Source: Streptomyces sp. CB02056 (GTDB lineage: Bacteria > Actinomycetota > Actinomycetes > Streptomycetales > Streptomycetaceae). From it: a stretch of 64,000 nt of DNA. Positions 35,799 through 42,869 of the stretch are shown here, in pieces. The notes under the pieces are model-generated. The model worked only from the letters and a program-made list of their open reading frames with translations. It did not search any database and was not told the origin of the DNA. Made by a program: the position numbers and the translations under genes. The DNA is taken from assembly GCF_001905545.1 (NCBI RefSeq), contig NZ_LIPD01000004.1, positions 660,610 to 724,609 of the forward strand, in the 5' to 3' direction. Numbering within the stretch: position 1 is the first letter of the stretch; the number at the start of each line of letters is the position of its first letter.

Positions 35799-36650
35799 AT
35801 GGGCACTGCGCTCGAACCGATCAGGCTGGCCGACCTCGCCTGGCAGAACGATCAGGTGCGGTGCGCGCTGCGGGACCGCGATGTCGCCGCGCTGTTCCGC
35901 TATGTGCAGCACCACAGCGGCGCGAGTCAGGCCCGGTTGGCGGTTCAGGTGGGTATGACGCAAGGCCGGGTGAACGAGATCCTCAACGGCCGTCGGCTGG
36001 TGACGAAGCTGAACGTCTTCGAGCGGATCGCCGACGGGCTCAACCTTCCCGACGATGCGCGGCGGCTACTCGGGCTGGCACCACGGCCGGACGGCCGGCG
36101 GGCGTCCGGATCCGCCTTTGATCTGGCGGCGTTTCCCGAGATCGTCCGTGTGTACGGCGACCAGGAATCGGCCTCCGCCGAGATCCAGTGTGCGGCGGGA
36201 TCGGCAGCCGAACTGGACGTCCTGGCCGTGCGTGGCCTTGGTCTCCTCGCCCTGCGCGATTCTCTGTTGCGTCAGCACCTGCGCCGCGACGGCGGCCCCG
36301 CCCCCCGCTTGCGGGTGTTGCTCCTTGACCCGGAGTCGCCGGCTGCCGAGTTCCGTGCCGCCGAGATCGGAGAATCCACGGCTTCGCTGGCCGGAGGTAT
36401 CCGACTGGCGGAGGCCCGGCTGCGGGAGCTGTCCGACTACGGACAGGTCGAGGTCTACCGGTACCGCACGATGCCTGTGTGGCGGATCATCCGGCTGGAC
36501 CGCACCCTGTTCGTCGGAGCCTTCGACGCGGATTGGGAAGGGCACGAGTCGGCAACCTATAAGGTGCTGCCCACTCCGCACGGCCCCTTGTACCGGGGCT
36601 GGTGTCGGCAGTTCGATGCCATGGTGGACAGTGCCGAGCGTGTGATCTGA
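35799..36650 (+). CDS. XRE-family regulator with C-terminal sensor domain (DUF5919-like)
   Basis: A 283-residue protein. An N-terminal helix-turn-helix (SQARLAVQVGMTQGRVNEIL, then NGRR) is followed by a C-terminal domain with VRGLGLLALRDSLLRQHL and RLRVLLLDPESPAAEFRAAE, seen in streptomycete XRE proteins annotated with DUF5919. It is the first gene of a plus-strand trio with CYTH and HD enzymes (14-bp and 33-bp gaps) and divergent from the methyltransferase/peptide unit; it probably regulates one or both. Confidence 0.8.
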   Translation: MGTALEPIRLADLAWQNDQVRCALRDRDVAALFRYVQHHSGASQARLAVQVGMTQGRVNEILNGRRLVTKLNVFERIADGLNLPDDARRLLGLAPRPDGRRASGSAFDLAAFPEIVRVYGDQESASAEIQCAAGSAAELDVLAVRGLGLLALRDSLLRQHLRRDGGPAPRLRVLLLDPESPAAEFRAAEIGESTASLAGGIRLAEARLRELSDYGQVEVYRYRTMPVWRIIRLDRTLFVGAFDADWEGHESATYKVLPTPHGPLYRGWCRQFDAMVDSAERVI

Positions 36651-36664
36651 GGGAAGGCAGAGGG

Positions 36665-37234
36665 ATGGCGATCGAAGCGGAGCTCAAGGCGATCGTGCGG
36701 GACCCGGAGGGCGTGCTCAAGCAGCTGGAGGAGCGGTACGGTTCCGGCCGGGCCGAGGTCTACCGGGACACGTACTATGACGCGCCGGACGGCAGTCTGA
36801 TGGGCGCTGACCGGGAGCTGCGGATCCGTACCGTGCACGGCCAGGACGACACGCGCACCGTGCTGACGTACAAGGACGCTCGGGTGGACGAGGCGTCCGG
36901 GTCGAAGCCGGAGGCCGAGACCAGGGTCGCGGATGCCGACGCGATGCACGAGATCGTCCGAGGCCTCGGCTTCACCCCGCGAATCGCGTTCGAGAAGCGG
37001 TGCCGCAACTACAGCTTCCAGCAGGACGGGTGGCCTGTGCTGGCCACGCTCGTTCGCGTTCCGGAACTGGATGGAGCGACGTTCATCGAGGTGGAGACAT
37101 CGGCTGCGACGGCGGCCGAACTCGCCCCCGCCCTCTCCCTGGTCCGTGCCGTACTCGGAGAACTCGGCATCAGCGAGGACGACTTGACCACCGAGTTGTA
37201 CACCGATGCGGTTGCGGCGGCCCGGCCCGCGTAA
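36665..37234 (+). CDS. CYTH-domain protein (class IV adenylate cyclase/thiTPase-like)
   Basis: A 189-residue triphosphate-tunnel enzyme. The N-terminal ExExK motif is IEAELKAIV, and alternating charged strands follow (ELRIRTVHGQ, TVLTYKDA, AFEKRCRNYSF, FIEVETSA). CYTH proteins cleave or cyclise triphosphate substrates such as inorganic triphosphate, ThTP or ATP. ATG 36665 chosen for the GAGGG site and the motif at residues 3-7. It sits between the XRE and HD genes, so it may act in nucleotide-like signalling. Confidence 0.85.
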   Translation: MAIEAELKAIVRDPEGVLKQLEERYGSGRAEVYRDTYYDAPDGSLMGADRELRIRTVHGQDDTRTVLTYKDARVDEASGSKPEAETRVADADAMHEIVRGLGFTPRIAFEKRCRNYSFQQDGWPVLATLVRVPELDGATFIEVETSAATAAELAPALSLVRAVLGELGISEDDLTTELYTDAVAAARPA

Positions 37235-37267
37235 CGTCGGTCGTGGCGTGGATGAGAGGAGTCGGCA

Positions 37268-37849
37268 GTGACGGACGACCTGGGCTCGGTGGCGAGGTTC
37301 CTGTTCGAAGCCGGGACGCTCAAGCAGACCAAGCGCACGGGCTGGTGGATGGCCGGTGTCCGTGACCCCGAGTCGGTCGCCGAGCACTCCTGGCGGACCG
37401 CGATGATCGCCTCGGTCATCGCCAGGCTCGAAGGCGCCGATCCGGCGCAGGCCGCGTTCCTGGCGGTCTGGCACGACTCCCAGGAATCGCGCACCGGGGA
37501 CGTCAACCACCTGGGCAAGAAGTACGCGCCGAGTGCGGATCCGGTGGCGGTGACGGCCGACCAAGTCGCGGGAATGCCGGACGTCCTGGCCTCGACCATT
37601 CGGGACCTCGTCGCGGAGTACGAGGCGAAGGAGTCGTTGGAGGCGGTCTGCGCCCGGGACGCGGACAAGCTGGAATGCCTGATCCAGGGCGTCGAGTACA
37701 AGGCGCAGGGCTACGCGAACGCGCAGCGGTGGATCGACAACAGCCGCGGCCGGCTCACCACGAAGACCGCGAACGACCTCGCCGTTGCCGTCCTGGCCGC
37801 TGACTCCCTGGACTGGCTGCGGGCCGCTCTCGGCGAGAAGCCGATGTGA
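37268..37849 (+). CDS. HD-domain phosphohydrolase (YfbR-like)
   Basis: A 193-residue HD-fold metal hydrolase. Ligands visible: His in SVAEHSWRTAM, His-Asp in AVWHDSQESRTGDVNH, and Asp in CARDADKLECLIQ. The order and spacing match the YfbR/HDDC2 5'-deoxynucleotidase group. GTG start. Third gene of the XRE-CYTH-HD unit. Its stop lies at the first copy of a 39-bp direct repeat whose other copy spans the end of the SLOG gene. Confidence 0.87.
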   Translation: MTDDLGSVARFLFEAGTLKQTKRTGWWMAGVRDPESVAEHSWRTAMIASVIARLEGADPAQAAFLAVWHDSQESRTGDVNHLGKKYAPSADPVAVTADQVAGMPDVLASTIRDLVAEYEAKESLEAVCARDADKLECLIQGVEYKAQGYANAQRWIDNSRGRLTTKTANDLAVAVLAADSLDWLRAALGEKPM

Positions 37850-37885
37850 CGCGGTCAGCGGCGGGCTCCCTCCGGCCAGATCACC
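37847..37885. repeat. 39-bp direct repeat, copy 1
   Basis: Identical to 39440-39478, with partial similarity continuing about 20 bp to the right. It starts in the HD gene stop codon. The copies are 1593 bp apart and bracket one regulator gene. Confidence 0.9.
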
Positions 37886-37905
37886 CCGACCGGTACCCCT
37901 TGCCG
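37855..37905 (-). pseudogene. 3'-end remnant of a SLOG-protein gene
   Basis: On the minus strand this encodes RQGVPVGVIWPEGARR and TGA, nearly the same as the end RHGVLVEVIWPEGARR of the complete gene at 39448-39921. Only about 16 codons remain, which shows a past duplication with deletion or an insertion event. Confidence 0.75.
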
Positions 37906-37922
37906 ATGCGGAGGCCCATGGC

Positions 37923-39263
37923 TCACGCGGCCTTCTGCTGTGCGACCTCGCGGGTGCGCTCCCGGAGGCGGCGTACCGTGCCGTTGGCGGCGTGGGCCGG
38001 GAGGGCGGTGTTCAGGGCGCGGAAGTGTTCGTCGCCGCGGACGGAGCTGAGCGTGACATAGTCGTCCAGGAAGGTGTCCCAGGTGGCGCAGGCGGCTTCG
38101 ACGTGGCCGAGTTCCATCTGCCGCCGGGCGAGCAGGCCGTTGCCGTGCACGCGGCCCTGCTTCTCGTTGGCGGGGCGGGCCCGGTTGGAGAACTGGAGTT
38201 CCTTGACCGCCCCCGGGAGGTCGCCGAGTTCGTACAGCACGTGCGAGACGTGGAAGTGGTACGCGGTCTGGTCGTAGCCGCCGATGGAGTCGTTGCGGCC
38301 GTCGGCCTGGGCCAGCGCCGTCTCGGTCTCGGCGAGGCGTGCGAAGGCCTGGCGCCGGTCCTTCACCATGGCGGCGCCGTGCGCCTGTTGGCCGGTGAGG
38401 AAGGCCCACAGGCGGGGGCCGGAGGCCGGAGCGGCCTCGGCGGCCGAGTCGGCGAGTTCGAGGGCTTTTGGACCGTAGCCGAGGTTGGACGCCTGGAGTG
38501 CCATGCCGCGCAGGGTGCGGCAGTACGTCACGTGGTCCTGGGCCTCCCGCGCGAGCTTGAGGGCCTGGACGTAGTACTTCTGGCCGAGGCCGTGGGCGGT
38601 CTCGTACATCGCCATCCAGCCGGTGAGGTAGGTGAGATCGGCGGCGGCCGACAGCAGGTCGGCCTTCACCTGGGTCGTGCCGGACGCCTGGAGCCACGGC
38701 CCGACCGAGTTGACCAGGAACGCCGCAGCCATCGGGCGGGCGTGGGCGGCACCGAGCTCGTCGAGGATTCCGGCGATCCGGTCGGTCACCGTCCGTACGG
38801 TCTGGACCTCGCCGTCGCCGACACGCACGGTTCGGCCCGCGGCGGCACGGGTGATCCGCTCGGGGCTCTCGTCGAACTCCGGCAGTGTCAGGGTCAGTGA
38901 GTAGAGACCGGCGGTCAGGACGCCACGGCGTGAGGGGTCCATGTCGGACCTGCCGATCGACATCAGATCGGACAGCACGCCTTTGCTGTGTTCCTTCCCG
39001 TCGCCGGAACCGAAGCCGGTCTCCTCGGGCGTCACCGGGCGCCTGAGCCGACGTGAGAAGACCTCCCGGACGACCTCCTGCACCTCGGCCCGGGGGATCG
39101 TGCCGGAGACCCAGTAGGAGATGGCGGACTTGTCGTAGGTCAGCCGGAGCCCGGCCTCGCAGCCGACCCGGTTCACGGCCCGGGCGAGCTGGTCATTGCC
39201 CCACTGTGCCTGCTTCATGAGAGCGGCGAGCTTGGTGTTCGGTGTACGCGGTCGACTGGTCAT
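37923..39263 (-). CDS. XRE-type regulator with TPR-like C-terminal domain
   Basis: A 446-residue protein. Residues about 8-60 form a DNA-binding region (LAALMKQAQWGNDQLARAVN, then YDKSAISYWVSGTIPRAE). The remaining 350 residues are helical and TPR-like (for example YVQALKLAREAQDHVTYCRT and LYELGDLPGAVKELQFSNRA), like the streptomycete XRE/TPR family that senses peptides or metabolites. ATG start overlapping its likely operator region. It is the only complete gene between the two 39-bp direct repeats. Confidence 0.82.
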   Translation of the reverse strand: MTSRPRTPNTKLAALMKQAQWGNDQLARAVNRVGCEAGLRLTYDKSAISYWVSGTIPRAEVQEVVREVFSRRLRRPVTPEETGFGSGDGKEHSKGVLSDLMSIGRSDMDPSRRGVLTAGLYSLTLTLPEFDESPERITRAAAGRTVRVGDGEVQTVRTVTDRIAGILDELGAAHARPMAAAFLVNSVGPWLQASGTTQVKADLLSAAADLTYLTGWMAMYETAHGLGQKYYVQALKLAREAQDHVTYCRTLRGMALQASNLGYGPKALELADSAAEAAPASGPRLWAFLTGQQAHGAAMVKDRRQAFARLAETETALAQADGRNDSIGGYDQTAYHFHVSHVLYELGDLPGAVKELQFSNRARPANEKQGRVHGNGLLARRQMELGHVEAACATWDTFLDDYVTLSSVRGDEHFRALNTALPAHAANGTVRRLRERTREVAQQKAA

Positions 39264-39279
39264 CGCGGTCCCGTCCTCT

Positions 39280-39295
39280 GGTCAACCGGGTCAAC
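39280..39295 (-). promoter_or_regulatory. Paired GGTCAAC operator/promoter motif
   Basis: GGTCAAC occurs at 39280-39286 and 39289-39295, 9 bp apart; on the minus strand these read GTTGACC twice. They lie 17 bp before the regulator start, and one may serve as the -35 box. A candidate autoregulatory site. Confidence 0.4.
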
Positions 39296-39439
39296 GGCCG
39301 CACCAGCATCTCTGGTTCTCCTCTCCGGTGTACCCGCATTGACTCGTCGTCAGCCTTTCGGGCGACGGATGCAGTGTGAGGAGGCGGCGCTTTCCGACGG
39401 GCGACTGGCTGCGGGCTGCTCCCAGGTGAAGGGCTGATA

Positions 39440-39478
39440 TGACGCGGTCAGCGGCGGGCTCCCTCCGGCCAGATCACC
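39440..39478. repeat. 39-bp direct repeat, copy 2
   Basis: Second identical copy, covering the last codons and stop of the SLOG-type gene. See copy 1 at 37847-37885. Confidence 0.9.
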
Positions 39479-39921
39479 TCGACCAGCACGCCGTGTCGCC
39501 GGGCGAGGGCGACGACATCCGCCGTCCCGCCCTGGCCGCGAGCCGGCAGGCCGTCCCAGACGGCGAGAAGCTTGTCGACGTGATGTACGAGGAGTTCGCC
39601 TCCGGCCAGGTGCGCGGGTTCGTCGGATTCGACGTGGCCGGTGCGGTGAACGGCGGCGGCGCTGTCGAACAGCCGGTCGTAGACGGGGTGGTGCCACTCC
39701 GGTAGCCCGTCCCGGTACTCGTCGGCCGGGACGATGACCTCCAGCCGCCCGCCCCGCTTGAGTGCGATCTCCGCCAGCCACGAATCCGGCCCGTCCGCGA
39801 TGCAGGACACGACGGTGAGGTTGGCGGACTCCCTCTTCGGGAGGGCGTCTTCGAGTAGTTGTCGGACCTGTGTCTCCGCCTTGGCTGTCAGCCCTCGGTG
39901 GCCCGTGATCCCGATTCGCAT
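39448..39921 (-). CDS. SLOG/LOG-type Rossmann nucleotide-binding protein
   Basis: A 157-residue protein. The N-terminal RIGITGHRGLTAKAETQVRQ and the following VSCIADGPDSWLAEIALKRG, LEVIVPADEYRDGLP fit the SLOG superfamily (DprA/LOG-like Rossmann folds that bind nucleotides or related ligands). No LOG PGGxGTxxE motif is seen, so cytokinin-type hydrolase activity is unlikely. It lies 12 bp downstream of an XRE regulator on the same strand and is probably co-transcribed. A short duplicate of its 3' end sits at 37855. Confidence 0.7.
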   Translation of the reverse strand: MRIGITGHRGLTAKAETQVRQLLEDALPKRESANLTVVSCIADGPDSWLAEIALKRGGRLEVIVPADEYRDGLPEWHHPVYDRLFDSAAAVHRTGHVESDEPAHLAGGELLVHHVDKLLAVWDGLPARGQGGTADVVALARRHGVLVEVIWPEGARR

Positions 39922-39933
39922 GTAATTCCCTTC

Positions 39934-41178
39934 CTAGAGGTAGACGCCGTGAAGTCGTTCATCGAACTCCCGCACGGCCTTGGGCGGTGAGGAGGTGTTG
40001 AACCTCCGCCGAAGTTCGCGGCTCCGCTCGACGATTCGCCCGGAACGGTACGTGAGGCCGGTCTTCAGGGCTTCCGCCGCGAGCGCAAATGCCGCCTCGA
40101 TCTGTCCTTCGGCAAGCTGGCCTGCTGCGAGGTCCAGCATCAGGAGCGCACGCTGCTTCGCATGACCGGTGGCGAGAACAGGGCCAGTGCTGTCTGAGAC
40201 CCACTTGGAGAGCCCGAGGTTGGCGCCACATGTCACCCTGAAGCCGGCGACCTTGGCCTCATCGAAGGTGAATACCCACGGCCAAGGGGGCTGCTCTCCA
40301 TGGGTGTTGGACTCGAGCGAGGCTCGGCTGCGTGTCAATGCGCGGTCGCAGCTCCGCTGATCACCTGCGGCTGCGTGTCCGAGAGCCTCCACTGACGACA
40401 GCCATGCGTCGGCAACTCTGGGGGAGTCGGCTTCCAGGAAGCTACGGGCTCGCTTTACGAGGCCGAGTGCCATGGCCCCATTGCCAGCGTGTGCCTCGAA
40501 TTGAGCGAGGCTCCCCGTCTGGTAGGCGGCAAGGAGCGGATTCGCTCCTGATCGAGCGGCCTTGATCGCTGCCCCGTAGAGCGAGCGTGCTGACCCGTTG
40601 TCTCCGGTGTCCCATGCCAGCCAGGCGGCCAGGCTCGCCGCCTCGCTCGCGATGGCGGCGAGCCTGATCCGATGGGCATGGGTCGGTGCTGCACTGATGA
40701 GCCCTTGGATCAGCCGCAGATGTGAACGGACGGCATCGGCAAGTTCCCGGGAAGGAGTCGATCCGTCCAATCGACGGTAGGACGTCGTGACAAGCCGAAG
40801 TGAGGAGGCCTGGTGATCGGCCTCGTCGACACAACTGGCGGCGACGGCCAGCGTGGGTGATACGGCGACTGCTGCGGCCGCTCCCAGGAATTGACGTCTC
40901 TCCACACTCTCAGTTCCGATTCGTGCCAGGGTCGGGACTTCGGCGAGACCGAGGAGCGCCACTGGGATGCCCAGGTGTTGCGACACCTTCAGCAGCACAT
41001 CCATGGCGTAGGGGCTGACGCCGCGCTTCTCCAGCCGGGAGATAGCTGATTGCGACAGTCCGCATACTTGGCCTAACTGGGCCTGCGTCATGCGCTGGTG
41101 GGTTCGAGCCAGCTCGATGATCCTGCCGTAGTTCCTTGCCTGTGATGCTTCCCGGATCGCTTCCGATTTCCAGTTCAA
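39934..41178 (-). CDS. XRE-family regulator with TPR-like domain
   Basis: A roughly 414-residue protein. The helix-turn-helix is MTQAQLGQVCGLSQSAISRL, followed by QHLGIPVALLGLAE, a Tat-like linker (ERRQFLGAAAAVAVSP) often seen in this streptomycete family, and a long helical TPR region. TTG at 41178 is chosen because relatives start near LNWKSEAIR and GGTGG lies just upstream; ATG 41208 is possible. Longer starts would place a 36-bp palindrome inside the gene, which argues against them. Followed by the SLOG gene 12 bp downstream. Confidence 0.8.
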   Translation of the reverse strand: MNWKSEAIREASQARNYGRIIELARTHQRMTQAQLGQVCGLSQSAISRLEKRGVSPYAMDVLLKVSQHLGIPVALLGLAEVPTLARIGTESVERRQFLGAAAAVAVSPTLAVAASCVDEADHQASSLRLVTTSYRRLDGSTPSRELADAVRSHLRLIQGLISAAPTHAHRIRLAAIASEAASLAAWLAWDTGDNGSARSLYGAAIKAARSGANPLLAAYQTGSLAQFEAHAGNGAMALGLVKRARSFLEADSPRVADAWLSSVEALGHAAAGDQRSCDRALTRSRASLESNTHGEQPPWPWVFTFDEAKVAGFRVTCGANLGLSKWVSDSTGPVLATGHAKQRALLMLDLAAGQLAEGQIEAAFALAAEALKTGLTYRSGRIVERSRELRRRFNTSSPPKAVREFDERLHGVYL

Positions 41179-41226
41179 GGGTCCACCCAACGCTACGAGC
41201 AATGCCATACCGACTGAAGCGGCTTG

Positions 41227-41262
41227 ATGCGGCGCTCGCATATCCATATGCGAGCGCCGCAT
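41227..41262. promoter_or_regulatory. 36-bp palindromic operator candidate
   Basis: Two perfect 17-nt arms, ATGCGGCGCTCGCATAT (41227-41243) and its complement (41246-41262), flank a CC centre. It lies about 50-85 bp upstream of the XRE regulator start and 140 bp before the ATPase gene. Long symmetry with an AT-rich centre fits a dimer or tetramer binding site, probably for the regulator itself. Confidence 0.6.
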
Positions 41263-41403
41263 GATCGATGGTCTCACGGGCGTGACGAGTTGTTCACTAG
41301 CGGTGAGAAATCGGCTGTGCGTCGGCGTCTCGGCGACTGCCGAGGCGCCGACGAGTAGGCCTTCGTCGGCAGTTGCGGCGCCCAGTCGGCTTGGAGAGTG
41401 CAC

Positions 41404-41997
41404 ATGCTGGTTAGTCCATTGAGCAACGCCCGGTTTCCGGTTCCGTTGGAGTGGGAGGAACCGCCGGGGGCCGACGCCGTGCCGGCGGCGCGGCGGTTGG
41501 TGGTGGCGATCGTGCGGGAGTGGGGGGTGCCGCTCTCGGATGATGCGCTTCAGGAGCTGGAGTTGTGCGCGAGTGAGGTGATCGCGAATGCACTGGTGCA
41601 CACGGGGGAGCGGTGTGTCGTCACCGTCTGTTGGTACGGCGGGCGGGTGCGGGTGGAGGTGGCTGACCGGGGTGCGGAGCTGTCGGGCCGGGAGTGCGCG
41701 GAGGGGGCCACGAGCGGGCGTGGCCTGCTGCTGGTGGAGGCGCTCGCGGATGTGTGGGGGTGGCACCCGGTGGAGACGGGCAAGGTGGTGTGGTTCGAGT
41801 ACCCCGAGAGTCGAGAAGCGCCGTGCCCCACGCGGGGGTGGGGCACGGCGCTCGGCCTCAGCAGTGCGGGTCAGGCGAAGAAGGCGTCCAGGATCTGCTG
41901 GGCCGCCAGCCCCGCAGGGAGGGTGCCGGCGCGGACCTGGGCTTCCAACTCGGGGGTCAGGCGCCGTACTTCGGGGTTCTCGTGGAGGCGGGCGTAG
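41404..41997 (+). CDS. RsbW-like ATP-binding protein (HATPase_c_2)
   Basis: A GHKL-type ATPase of the anti-sigma/serine-kinase kind. The N-box is ELELCASEVIANALVHTG, the G1 region VEVADRGAEL and the G2 loop GATSGRGLLLVEALADVWGW. The domain is complete by about residue 140 (VVWFEYPE); the last 55 or so residues are Arg/Ser/Trp-rich, run through a terminator hairpin and lie antisense to the end of meaB, so they may be a lost-stop extension. ATG 41404 chosen for GGAGA 6 nt upstream. Such small ATPases often pair with XRE regulators in streptomycetes; no partner sigma factor is near. Confidence 0.8.
   Translation: MLVSPLSNARFPVPLEWEEPPGADAVPAARRLVVAIVREWGVPLSDDALQELELCASEVIANALVHTGERCVVTVCWYGGRVRVEVADRGAELSGRECAEGATSGRGLLLVEALADVWGWHPVETGKVVWFEYPESREAPCPTRGWGTALGLSSAGQAKKASRICWAASPAGRVPARTWASNSGVRRRTSGFSWRRA
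41817..41852. terminator. Hairpin inside the end of the ATPase gene
   Basis: A 15-bp stem (41817-41831 with 41838-41852; core GCGCCGTGCCCCA) and 6-nt loop, placed just after the conserved ATPase domain and 19 bp beyond the meaB stop. It probably acts in both directions. Confidence 0.8.
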
Positions 41998-42857
41998 AGC
42001 TGGTCGTGGACCATGGACCAGGTCCACTCGACCTGCTGGTCGCGGCGCTTCGCCGCCAGCGCGCCCGTGGCGTCCAGCACCTTGCGGTGCTGCTGCAGCC
42101 GCTCCCACAGGACGTCCAGGCCCGCGCCGTCGAGGCCGCTGCAGGTGAGCACCGGCGGCGTCCAGGCGGCGTCCGGGGCCTGCAACAGGCGTAGCGCGCC
42201 CGCGAGTTCGCGGGCCGCCGCCTTGGCGTCGCGTTCGTGCGGGCCGTCGGCCTTGTTGACGGCGATGACGTCCGCCAGCTCCAGGACGCCCTTCTTGATG
42301 CCCTGGAGCTGGTCGCCGGTCCGCGCCAGGCTGAGCAGCAGGAAGGTGTCGACCATCCCGGCCACCGTCGTCTCGGACTGGCCGACGCCGACCGTTTCGA
42401 TGAGGACGACGTCGTACCCCGCCGCCTCCATCACCACCATGGACTCACGGGTGGCCTTGGCGACTCCGCCGAGGGTCCCCGAGGTCGGGGACGGCCTGAC
42501 GAAGGCGGCAGGGTCGACGGCGAGGCGCTCCATCCGGGTCTTGTCACCCAGGATGGAGCCGCCCGTCCGGCTGGAGGTCGGGTCGACGGCGAGCACCGCG
42601 ACCCGGTGGCCCTGGCCGGTCAGCATCGTCCCGAAGGCGTCGATGAAGGTCGACTTGCCGACACCGGGCACGCCCGTGATGCCCACCCGGACCGCGCCGC
42701 CGGCGTGCGGCAGCAGCCGTTGGAGCAGCTGCTGCGCGAGTGCGCGGTGGTCGGGTCGGGAGGACTCGACGAGGGTGACGGCGCGCGCGATCCAGGCGCG
42801 CGAGCCGTCGAGTACGCCCGTCACATAGCTGTCGAGGTCGATCGTCCGCGGAGGCAT
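41871..42857 (-). CDS. meaB: MeaB-type GTPase chaperone of methylmalonyl-CoA mutase
   Basis: A 328-residue G3E-family GTPase that protects and reloads the B12 enzyme. Walker A is GITGVPGVGKSTF, followed by VDPTSSRTGGSILGDKTRM, switch III-type ETVGVGQSE and the base-recognition NKAD. It is 12 bp downstream of the large mutase subunit on the same strand. The typical C-terminal dimerisation arm (VEWTWSMVHDQLYARL) is present, so the gene is complete. Confidence 0.93.
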   Translation of the reverse strand: MPPRTIDLDSYVTGVLDGSRAWIARAVTLVESSRPDHRALAQQLLQRLLPHAGGAVRVGITGVPGVGKSTFIDAFGTMLTGQGHRVAVLAVDPTSSRTGGSILGDKTRMERLAVDPAAFVRPSPTSGTLGGVAKATRESMVVMEAAGYDVVLIETVGVGQSETTVAGMVDTFLLLSLARTGDQLQGIKKGVLELADVIAVNKADGPHERDAKAAARELAGALRLLQAPDAAWTPPVLTCSGLDGAGLDVLWERLQQHRKVLDATGALAAKRRDQQVEWTWSMVHDQLYARLHENPEVRRLTPELEAQVRAGTLPAGLAAQQILDAFFA

Positions 42858-42869
42858 GCGTTCAGGCGA

